A stretch of 64,000 nucleotides of DNA. Origin: Aliidiomarina taiwanensis. GTDB taxonomy: Bacteria; Pseudomonadota; Gammaproteobacteria; Enterobacterales; Alteromonadaceae. The position numbers were made by a program, and so were the translations under genes. The DNA lies in the NCBI RefSeq assembly GCF_003987015.1, contig NZ_PIPQ01000001.1, positions 682,001 to 746,000 on the forward strand, written 5' to 3'. Below are positions 58,076 through 64,000 of the stretch, piece by piece; within the stretch, counting starts at the first letter, position 1; the number at the start of each line of letters is the position of its first letter. The notes under the pieces were generated by a model, which ran no database searches, was not told the origin of the DNA, and was given only the letters and a program-made list of their open reading frames with translations.

Positions 58076-58663
58076 TTAAGTATTCTCAAGCAAGGGGCGT
58101 AATTTCTCTTCAATGGCTTCACGTGCTCTAAAAATACGTGAACGCACTGTACCTATGGGGCAGTCCATTGTAATGGCTATTTCTTCATAGCCTAACCCGT
58201 CGAGCTCTCGCAAGGTAATCGCTTGCTTTAAGTCTTCAGGTAGTTGGCTAATGGTTTCCATAAGCACGGTCTTCAGTTCATCCGTAAGCAACAAGCTTTC
58301 CGGAGTTGCTATATCGCGTAGGCCGTTGCCCTGCCCTTGGTCCAAAAACTCCGCATCTTGTGCGTCTATGTCAGAACTCGGTGGCTTCCGGCTACGGGAC
58401 ACCAAATAATTTTTCGCTGTATTTACGGCAATACGGTAAAGCCATGTATAAAAAGCACTGTCGCCTCGGAAGTTTGGTAGCGCTCGGTAGGCCTTAATAA
58501 ACGCCTCCTGCGTAACATCGGCTACATCTCCCGAATGCTTTACATAGCGCGACACCAAACCCATAATCCGATGTTGGTATTTTTTTACCAATACATCAAA
58601 GGCTTGCTGATCACCTTGCTGTACCCGTTCAACCAGCTGCTGATCAATTTCTTGTTCGCTCAT
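58076..58663 (-). CDS. rpoE: RNA polymerase sigma factor RpoE (sigma-E)
   Basis: ECF sigma factor for envelope stress. The 195-residue protein (E. coli 191) has region 2 (QAFDVLVKKYQHRIMGLVSR, then GDVADVTQEAFIKAYRAL) and region 4 (SQLPEDLKQAITLRELDGLG and YEEIAITMDCPIGTVRSRIF). First gene of rpoE-rseA-rseB-rseC; preceded by a likely sigma-E promoter, so it is autoregulated. Divergent from nadB, the common gammaproteobacterial order. Confidence 0.98.
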   Translation of the reverse strand: MSEQEIDQQLVERVQQGDQQAFDVLVKKYQHRIMGLVSRYVKHSGDVADVTQEAFIKAYRALPNFRGDSAFYTWLYRIAVNTAKNYLVSRSRKPPSSDIDAQDAEFLDQGQGNGLRDIATPESLLLTDELKTVLMETISQLPEDLKQAITLRELDGLGYEEIAITMDCPIGTVRSRIFRAREAIEEKLRPLLENT

Positions 58664-58766
58664 TCGAGCCCACTCTCTCCAAAATACTGCTTTATGACTC
58701 TTCCCGAGAATAATTTTAAAGAATACGCACCAAGATTATTGTTGGCTCGAACACATTCTATAAACA

Positions 58767-58795
58767 CTAGACCGCCTATTTTAGGAAAAGTTCGC
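58767..58795 (-). promoter_or_regulatory. Sigma-E promoter of rpoE
   Basis: On the minus strand GCGAACTT (58788-58795), 16 bases, then TCTAG (58767-58771) closely fits the sigma-E pattern GGAACTT-N16-TCtgA. The predicted start is about 100 bases before the rpoE ATG, consistent with autoregulation. Confidence 0.78.
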
Positions 58796-58855
58796 ATTTA
58801 ATTTATAAACAAGGGTAAAATCCCCACTCAACTTTATGGACTACGATATATCATC

Positions 58856-60457
58856 ATGGCAGAGAGCGCTATGTTCCAATGTGACGTACTAATTATTGGT
58901 AGTGGTGCTGCAGGGCTTTCATTGGCGTTGCAGCAAGCAAAAACCAGCCGTGTGATTGTGCTCAGTAAAGGGCCTTTACAAGAAGGCTCAACCTACTATG
59001 CGCAAGGCGGCATTGCTGCCGTGTTCGATGAAGACGACAGCATAGAGTCGCACGTTGAGGACACATTAACCGCTGGTGCCGGCTTGTGCGAACGGCATGT
59101 GGTGGAATACACCGCAGCCCACGCAAAAGAAAGCATGAACTGGCTCATTCAGCTAGGCGTTGACTTTGACCAGGAAACCGCTGCAGACGGTACCTCTAAG
59201 TATCACCTAACCCGCGAGGGAGGCCACAGCCACCGCCGTATTTTGCACGCAGCAGACGCAACAGGCAAAGCGGTCCAGTCCACGCTTGTGCGCCAAGCTT
59301 TGGCTCACCCGAATATTCAAGTGTTAGAGCACTTCAACGCTATCGACTTGATTGTACACGGTGAAGGCGCAGAGCGCCGTTGCTGCGGTGCCTATATTTG
59401 GGACAACACGAATCGCCATGTGCACGCGGTAAGCGCCAAGTTCACTGCGTTGTGTACGGGGGGCTCGAGCAAGGTATACCAATACACTTCAAACCCTGAC
59501 ATTGCCAGTGGTGACGGAATTGCTATGGCGTGGCGAGCTGGTTGTCGTGTAGGAAATATGGAGTTTAACCAGTTCCACCCGACCTGCTTGTTCCACCCCA
59601 AAGCCCATAATTTCTTATTAACGGAAGCTCTTCGAGGAGAAGGCGCTTATTTAAAACGCCCCGACGGCAGCCGCTTTATGCCGAGCTTCCACCCGAGTGC
59701 CGAGCTGGCTCCACGTGACGTGGTGGCACGTGCCATTGACTTTGAAATGAAGCGGCTGGGTGCCGACTGCATGTATTTAGACATTTCCCATAAGCCCGCT
59801 GACTTTATTCAGCAGCATTTCCCGACCATTTATAATAAGTGCTTAAGCTTAGGAATCGACATCACCCAAGAGCCTATGCCGGTTGTACCTGCTGCTCACT
59901 ATACTTGTGGCGGTGTAGTGACAGATCTACACGCTCAAACCGACTTGCCTGGCTTGTACGCAATTGGCGAAGTTGCTTACACGGGCTTGCACGGTGCCAA
60001 CCGCATGGCCAGCAATTCCCTGTTAGAATGTGTGGTGTTCGCACGGGCAGCGGCAGCGCACATGGCCGAGCGCATGCATTTGGTCGAATGCCTTGAACAC
60101 ATTGAGCGCTGGGATGAAAGCCAAGTGACCGACTCTGACGAAGAAGTCATTATTCAGCACAATTGGCACGAATTACGTCTGTTTATGTGGGACTACGTAG
60201 GCATAGTCCGCAGCGACAAGCGCTTAGAGCGGGCCGCCCGCCGTGTGGAGCTATTACAACAGGAAATACACGACTACTACGCGAATTTCCGAGTGACCAA
60301 TAACTTGCTTGAACTACGTAACCTGGCTCAGGTTGCCCAACTTATAATTGCCAGCGCTCAACAGCGGAAAGAAAGCCGTGGACTGCATTATACCTTAGAC
60401 TACCCAGAGCCGTTACCCCAGGCGAAGCCTACCATTCTTGACCCGGCTGTTATGTAG
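58856..60457 (+). CDS. nadB: L-aspartate oxidase NadB
   Basis: FAD enzyme oxidising aspartate to iminoaspartate for quinolinate and NAD synthesis. The 533-residue protein (E. coli 540) has the FAD-binding [19 protein letters not shown] (about 8-26), [11 protein letters not shown], the active-site [18 protein letters not shown], and [20 protein letters not shown]. The first ATG (58856) or the ATG five codons on may be used. Its last eight bases overlap the convergent ygfX. Confidence 0.97.
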   Translation: MAESAMFQCDVLIIGSGAAGLSLALQQAKTSRVIVLSKGPLQEGSTYYAQGGIAAVFDEDDSIESHVEDTLTAGAGLCERHVVEYTAAHAKESMNWLIQLGVDFDQETAADGTSKYHLTREGGHSHRRILHAADATGKAVQSTLVRQALAHPNIQVLEHFNAIDLIVHGEGAERRCCGAYIWDNTNRHVHAVSAKFTALCTGGSSKVYQYTSNPDIASGDGIAMAWRAGCRVGNMEFNQFHPTCLFHPKAHNFLLTEALRGEGAYLKRPDGSRFMPSFHPSAELAPRDVVARAIDFEMKRLGADCMYLDISHKPADFIQQHFPTIYNKCLSLGIDITQEPMPVVPAAHYTCGGVVTDLHAQTDLPGLYAIGEVAYTGLHGANRMASNSLLECVVFARAAAAHMAERMHLVECLEHIERWDESQVTDSDEEVIIQHNWHELRLFMWDYVGIVRSDKRLERAARRVELLQQEIHDYYANFRVTNNLLELRNLAQVAQLIIASAQQRKESRGLHYTLDYPEPLPQAKPTILDPAVM

Positions 60458-60863
60458 ATTCCGCTGTTACTGTACGGGCAATGCGGCGTAGGCGGCTCCA
60501 TGCGGCCGCATCGACACTGTCACGCCAAATAAAGAGCCAGCGTTGGGCGTGCCCCTGCTGGCCCACAGCAAACATCAGTAACCATGGCGTACACAACAAG
60601 GGCGCATGTAAATACATAGAGTCCGCCTCCGAGCCCAGGGCACCTTGGCCGTGGGCGTCTAGGGAAAAGTAGTAGGTCCGCTGCTGTACGCCGTGATACA
60701 TCATCACCCACAAGCCCAAGGCCGCTATAAGCCAGCTAAAGGCTTGCAACACCATACCTGCCACCGCAAGCAAGATAGCACCACCCCCAAGGGCATAGGA
60801 AAGGCGCTGACGAGTTACCGAAAGCTGGACGTCAAAAAGCCAGCGACGCTGTGCCGGTTGAAT
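60450..60863 (-). CDS. ygfX: YgfX (CptA) family inner-membrane protein with a non-ATG start
   Basis: Small inner-membrane partner encoded with SdhE; in E. coli YgfX has been described as a toxin that affects FtsZ/MreB and as an SdhE partner. The open frame starts before any ATG, GTG or TTG. The best start is ATT (60861-60863), overlapping the sdhE TGA as TGATT, with GGTGA seven bases before; CTG directly upstream is the other choice. This gives 137 residues, the family norm (about 135), with [20 protein letters not shown] and two membrane helices (about 28-65). Starting at TTG 60773 would lose the first helix. C-terminal [16 protein letters not shown] matches the YgfX motif. Confidence 0.8.
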   Translation of the reverse strand: MQPAQRRWLFDVQLSVTRQRLSYALGGGAILLAVAGMVLQAFSWLIAALGLWVMMYHGVQQRTYYFSLDAHGQGALGSEADSMYLHAPLLCTPWLLMFAVGQQGHAQRWLFIWRDSVDAAAWSRLRRIARTVTAEST

Positions 60864-61135
60864 CAGACTTTCACCCGGCTCAGCATAAAGGCGACCATGT
60901 CAGCTAGCTCTGGATCTGGACATTTTTGGTGCCCCATAAACCAAGCAAATAAGTCAGGGTCATCGCACGTGATAAGTCGACGAAACACGGCTTTCTGCTC
61001 TTCCGTTAAGTCGTCATATGCTTCTTCAACGAATGGGGCAAACAATACATCAAGTTCCAGCATGCCACGGCGACAGGCCCAACGTAAGCGGCGCTTATCT
61101 TTCAACGGCTCTTCAGCCTGACGAATATATTCCAT
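60863..61135 (-). CDS. sdhE: SdhE, FAD assembly factor for succinate dehydrogenase
   Basis: Helps attach FAD covalently to SdhA and FrdA. The 90-residue protein, MEYIRQAEEPLKDKRRLRWA onward, has the RGxxE motif (CRRGMLELD, about 21-29) essential for flavinylation, and DPDLFAWFMG near the C-terminus. The frame is open nine codons further up, but AGGGA precedes the ATG at 61133-61135 and family members start here. Divergent from ygfZ; its stop overlaps the ygfX start. Confidence 0.95.
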   Translation of the reverse strand: MEYIRQAEEPLKDKRRLRWACRRGMLELDVLFAPFVEEAYDDLTEEQKAVFRRLITCDDPDLFAWFMGHQKCPDPELADMVAFMLSRVKV

Positions 61136-61304
61136 ACGATTCCCTTTAAATACAAACTTCACATATAGAGGAATGTTCAGTTTACCAAATTATCCACCAA
61201 AAAGTGCGACTATTGCAGCTGCAACGGCAGGAGTTATTCCGTATTTGCGTACAAAATAAGGTAGGATAGAGCCACGTTTTAATTCATTTTGCTTTGGAGG
61301 TTCT

Positions 61305-62210
61305 GTGTCTACCCTGCAATTTAATCAGCAAGCACACGCGACGCCCCGTTACATCCAAGTTGAAAGCCTCGGTGTTATTGAGGTGAGTGGCGACGACACC
61401 CAGTCTTTTCTTCAAGGGCAGTTAACCTGCGACGTAAAGCAGGCCAGTTGGCAGCAGTGGTTGCCCGGTGGTTATTGCAGCCCGCAGGGGAAGCTATGGG
61501 CCACTTTTCGTTTGCTCGGCGACGCCAACCGCATGTTACTGTTTATGGCGAAAGAAAGTGTGGAAATGACCCTTGCCCAGCTGAAAAAGTTTGGTGTGTT
61601 TAGCAAAGTCAGCATAACCGACGTGTCTGATCAGCAACCTTTCTTTGCCTACTGGGGAAAAGGCGCTGCGGACACTTTTGCTCTCAGTACGGAGCGCCAG
61701 GCTTTGCAAAACAAACAGCAGCACTGTTTGCGCTTGTCAGGCAACCTCGTATTAATTCATGGTCCGCTAGCGACTGCAGACACACAACTCATGCCCGACA
61801 CCTGGTGGCACGCTGCGCAATTTGAACTCGGTTGGGTTGATGTACCCGCCAGCATGGCCGACGTGCATATTCCACAAATGCTCAACCTCGACCAACATGA
61901 AGGCATAAACTTCCAAAAAGGCTGTTACCTTGGTCAAGAGGTGGTGGCTCGCATGCATTACAAGGGCCAAAATAAACGCATTACCCACAAGTTGATGGGT
62001 CAAAGCGAAACGCTGCCCGAAGTGGGTGCACGTTTGGAGAAAAAAGTTTCTGAAAACTGGCGTCGCTCGGGTGCAGTTCTTTCGTCAGTGCGATATGATG
62101 ACGGTGTCGTCGCGTTATACGCTGTAGGACCCACTGATTTGGCGTCTACAGACCTGTTTCGCATACAAGGGCAGGACGACAGTCAATTCACCCTCTGCCC
62201 TGAACAATAA
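61305..62210 (+). CDS. ygfZ: YgfZ, folate-dependent Fe-S cluster/tRNA modification protein
   Basis: Folate-binding GcvT-like protein needed for full activity of some Fe-S enzymes such as MiaB. The 301-residue protein (E. coli 326) has VSGDDTQSFLQGQLTCDV (about 28-45) and the signature KGCYLGQEVVARMHYKG with its conserved Cys (about 206-222). The start codon is GTG (61305), with TTGGAGG eight bases before. The 169-base region to the divergent sdhE contains both promoters. Confidence 0.95.
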   Translation: MSTLQFNQQAHATPRYIQVESLGVIEVSGDDTQSFLQGQLTCDVKQASWQQWLPGGYCSPQGKLWATFRLLGDANRMLLFMAKESVEMTLAQLKKFGVFSKVSITDVSDQQPFFAYWGKGAADTFALSTERQALQNKQQHCLRLSGNLVLIHGPLATADTQLMPDTWWHAAQFELGWVDVPASMADVHIPQMLNLDQHEGINFQKGCYLGQEVVARMHYKGQNKRITHKLMGQSETLPEVGARLEKKVSENWRRSGAVLSSVRYDDGVVALYAVGPTDLASTDLFRIQGQDDSQFTLCPEQ

Positions 62211-62226
62211 ATATGGAATCCTAGTC

Positions 62227-62712
62227 ATGAGTGAGACTATCAGCCAAGACAAAGCCGTAACAATTCATTACGCGGTTAAGAATCCTGCCGGCGAAACGCT
62301 TGATAAATCGTCTGAAGACAGCCCTTTAGCCTTTATTTTCGGCCGTGGTATGCTTATCCCTGGTCTTGAAAAAGCACTAGAAGGTAAAGCAGCAAAAGAC
62401 GAATTAAGCACGGTTGTGCCTGCGGCTGAAGCCTACGGCGAACGTCATGACGGTTTAATTCAAACCGTACCGAGAAACTTATTTGGCGATCAAGAGATCC
62501 AGCCAGGCATGCAGTTCCGTGCAACAACCGACAACGGTGAACAGTCAGTTGTTATCGTTGAAGTAACCGACGAAGAAGTGACCGTAGACGGTAACCACCC
62601 GCTTGCAGGCCTCGACCTTTCTTTCGACGTAACGGTTGTAGATGTACGCGACGCCACAGCTGAAGAGCTAGACCACGGCCACGTACATGGTCCAGGTGGC
62701 GTAGACCACTAA
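62227..62712 (+). CDS. slyD: FKBP-type peptidyl-prolyl isomerase, SlyD-like, without the metal-binding tail
   Basis: Cytoplasmic proline isomerase and chaperone. The 161-residue protein has the FKBP core (VTIHYAVKNPAGETLDKSSE, about 11-30, then GRGMLIPGLEKALEGKAAKDE) and the inserted IF chaperone domain (about 70-125) ending VDGNHPLAGLDLSFDVTVVD. It resembles SlyD in the ATAEELDHGHVHGPG ending, but lacks the long His/Cys-rich nickel tail of E. coli SlyD (196 residues). FkpB is a possible alternative name, but the tail start and the NHPLAG motif fit SlyD. Sixteen bases after ygfZ, ended by a strong terminator. Confidence 0.88.
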   Translation: MSETISQDKAVTIHYAVKNPAGETLDKSSEDSPLAFIFGRGMLIPGLEKALEGKAAKDELSTVVPAAEAYGERHDGLIQTVPRNLFGDQEIQPGMQFRATTDNGEQSVVIVEVTDEEVTVDGNHPLAGLDLSFDVTVVDVRDATAEELDHGHVHGPGGVDH

Positions 62713-62733
62713 GTAACAGGTTCGTTGCTTATA

Positions 62734-62761
62734 AAAAAAGGCACTTGCGAGTGCCTTTTTT
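62734..62761. terminator. Terminator after the SlyD-like gene
   Basis: AAAAAAGGCACT (62734-62745) and AGTGCCTTTTTT (62750-62761) form a 12-bp stem with a TGCG loop. With A- and T-runs on both sides it can also end the convergent RND gene. Confidence 0.93.
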
Positions 62762-62800
62762 GTTGCCTGAAATTCAATGGCCCTAACCATGGGCCATTGC

Positions 62801-64000
62801 TTAGTTGGTTGCAGCCTGCTCCGGCGCACGTTCTTTGGCTAGGTAAACATACACGGAAGGCAGCACAAACAAGGTAAACAAGGTCCCTATGGTCATGCCT
62901 GTCACGATAATCAGACCCATGGCAAAGCGAGACGCTGCCCCCGGCCCAGACGCCATAAGTAAAGGCACCATACCTAATACCGTTGCTGCTGTGGTCATCA
63001 AGATAGGCCGTAACCGTATGGCCGCGGCTTCTTCCACTGCCTCGCGCTTGCTTTTCCCTTCCTCTTGCAAGGTATTGGCAAACTCCACAATAAGTATTCC
63101 GTGTTTAGCGATAAGGCCAATTAACGTCACCAAGCCCACCTGGGTGTAAATATTGATGGTGGTAAAGCCTAAACTAACAAAAATTAAGGCCCCACAAATA
63201 CTCATAGGCACTGTGACCAGAACAATAATAGAGTCACGGAAAGACTCAAACTGGGCCGCCAGAACTAAGAAAATAATCAGCAAGGCAAAGAAGAAGGTAA
63301 CCACCAACTGCTGCCCTTCCGACTTCAGCTGCCGCGACTGGCCTGCGTAGTCAACTAGCACACCGGCTGGCAGCCGCTCGGCGGCAATACGCTCTAAACT
63401 GCCAATAGCCTCTCCTAAAGGTACGCCAGGGCGCGGAATGCCAGAAATGGTCACCGCATTTAATTGCTGGAAGCGCTTCAGCTGTTGTGGTTGAACCGAC
63501 TCTTCTAAGTGCACCAAAGCCGACATGGGCACCAGTTCACCTGAACGGTTACGAGTATAAAACTCTTTTAATTGTTCTGGCGACAGCCGTTCTGAACGCT
63601 GCACTTGAGGAATAACGCGGTACGAGCGGTTTTCCATTGCAAAGCGACCAGCATAAGCACCGGCCATCATAGACGCTAAGTCTGCAGACAGCTGCGACAT
63701 TTCAACGCCCATTAAAGCAGCTTTTTCTCGATCCACATGTACCGTTTGGCGCGGTCTGTCAATCCGCAAGTCTGTGTCGAGCATAATAAAGCGCCCTTCT
63801 GCCATTGCTTGTGCACTTATGTCTGCCGCAAGCTCGCGCAAGTTTTCTATCGACTGGGTCGAACTAATCACAAACTCCACCGGTAAGCCACCCCCTGGAG
63901 TCGGCAAGGAAGGGGGCACAATGGCAAACACCCGGAGGCCCGGTATTTGGCTCACAAAGGGCTGAATGGACTGGTCTAATACTTCTTGGGTTGAGCGGCT
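62801..64000 (-). CDS. RND-family efflux transporter permease, C-terminal part
   Basis: Inner-membrane proton-driven pump of the AcrB/MexB (hydrophobe/amphiphile efflux) type. The frame is open from the right edge without a break (first visible residues SRSTQEVLDQSIQPF), giving the last 400 residues of a protein usually about 1030 long. Visible parts are the periplasmic docking region, NAVTISGIPRPGVPLGEAIG, and membrane helices with FLVLAAQFESFRDSIIVLVT and GLIAKHGILIVEFANTLQEE, followed by AIRLRPILMTTAATVLGMVP, all RND hallmarks. The adaptor (AcrA-like) gene would lie beyond the window. Substrate cannot be told. Confidence 0.94.
   Translation of the reverse strand, partial: SRSTQEVLDQSIQPFVSQIPGLRVFAIVPPSLPTPGGGLPVEFVISSTQSIENLRELAADISAQAMAEGRFIMLDTDLRIDRPRQTVHVDREKAALMGVEMSQLSADLASMMAGAYAGRFAMENRSYRVIPQVQRSERLSPEQLKEFYTRNRSGELVPMSALVHLEESVQPQQLKRFQQLNAVTISGIPRPGVPLGEAIGSLERIAAERLPAGVLVDYAGQSRQLKSEGQQLVVTFFFALLIIFLVLAAQFESFRDSIIVLVTVPMSICGALIFVSLGFTTINIYTQVGLVTLIGLIAKHGILIVEFANTLQEEGKSKREAVEEAAAIRLRPILMTTAATVLGMVPLLMASGPGAASRFAMGLIIVTGMTIGTLFTLFVLPSVYVYLAKERAPEQAATN

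Noticed and set aside
61192-61200. DnaA-box-like TTATCCACC between sdhE and ygfZ
   Set aside because: A single 8/9 match with no further boxes, AT-rich unwinding region or replication genes nearby. Not evidence for an origin.

Overview
The window is a gene-dense chromosomal segment (roughly half G+C, almost no gap above 200 bases) from a gammaproteobacterium. Gene order and protein sequences point to the Alteromonadales, most likely the Idiomarinaceae (Idiomarina, Aliidiomarina, Pseudidiomarina). This is an inference from a complete phenylalanine/tyrosine degradation set, the psp-sap cluster, and the conserved rpoE-lepA-era-relA and ftsB-ispDF-surE-pcm-nlpD-rpoS blocks. No RNA genes, insertion sequences, prophage or CRISPR array were seen.

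Layout, left to right. 1-2.9 kb: 5' end of a class II DAHP synthase (cut by the window edge), a flavin-reductase-like gene coupled to htpX, and pepE. 2.9-8.1 kb: biotin synthesis, with bioB-bioF-bioC-bioD leftward and bioA rightward from a shared control region carrying a BirA-like operator; bioC has an in-frame amber codon. 8.1-12.1 kb: asnS and a secreted S9 peptidase sharing a palindromic terminator. 12.1-20.3 kb: aromatic amino acid catabolism in two leftward operons, mgl-phhA-phhB-tyrR and hppD-hmgA-fahA-maiA, which take phenylalanine to fumarate and acetoacetate, with the TyrR regulator encoded inside. 20.4-28.3 kb: pspABC leftward from a sigma-54 promoter, and pspF-sapABCDF rightward. 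28.4-33 kb: putP, rssA and a DUF885 lipoprotein. 33-37.4 kb: pncC-recA (with a LexA box) and mutS. 37.4-43.2 kb: ftsB-ispD-ispF-truD-surE-pcm-nlpD-rpoS, leftward. 43.2-49.5 kb: relA, a half-length mazG, pyrG, eno and an unrecognised gene. 49.6-58.7 kb: rpoE-rseABC, then lepA-lepB-rnc-era-recO-pdxJ-acpS, leftward. 58.8-64 kb: nadB, sdhE-ygfX, ygfZ, a SlyD-type isomerase, and the 3' part of an RND efflux pump running off the right edge.

The accessory genes suggest a cell that lives on peptides and amino acids: dipeptidase E, an exported S9 peptidase, a DUF885 peptidase-like lipoprotein, a proline symporter, methionine gamma-lyase and full Phe/Tyr breakdown. Three envelope-stress systems are present (RpoE/RseABC, Psp, HtpX), plus general stress (RpoS, RelA) and SOS (RecA).

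No new multi-gene system was found. The points most worth a second look are the amber-interrupted bioC, a perfect 12-bp hairpin just inside an unrecognised gene after eno, a MazG with only its C-terminal domain, ygfX with an apparent ATT or CTG start, and methionine gamma-lyase leading a Phe-hydroxylase/TyrR operon.
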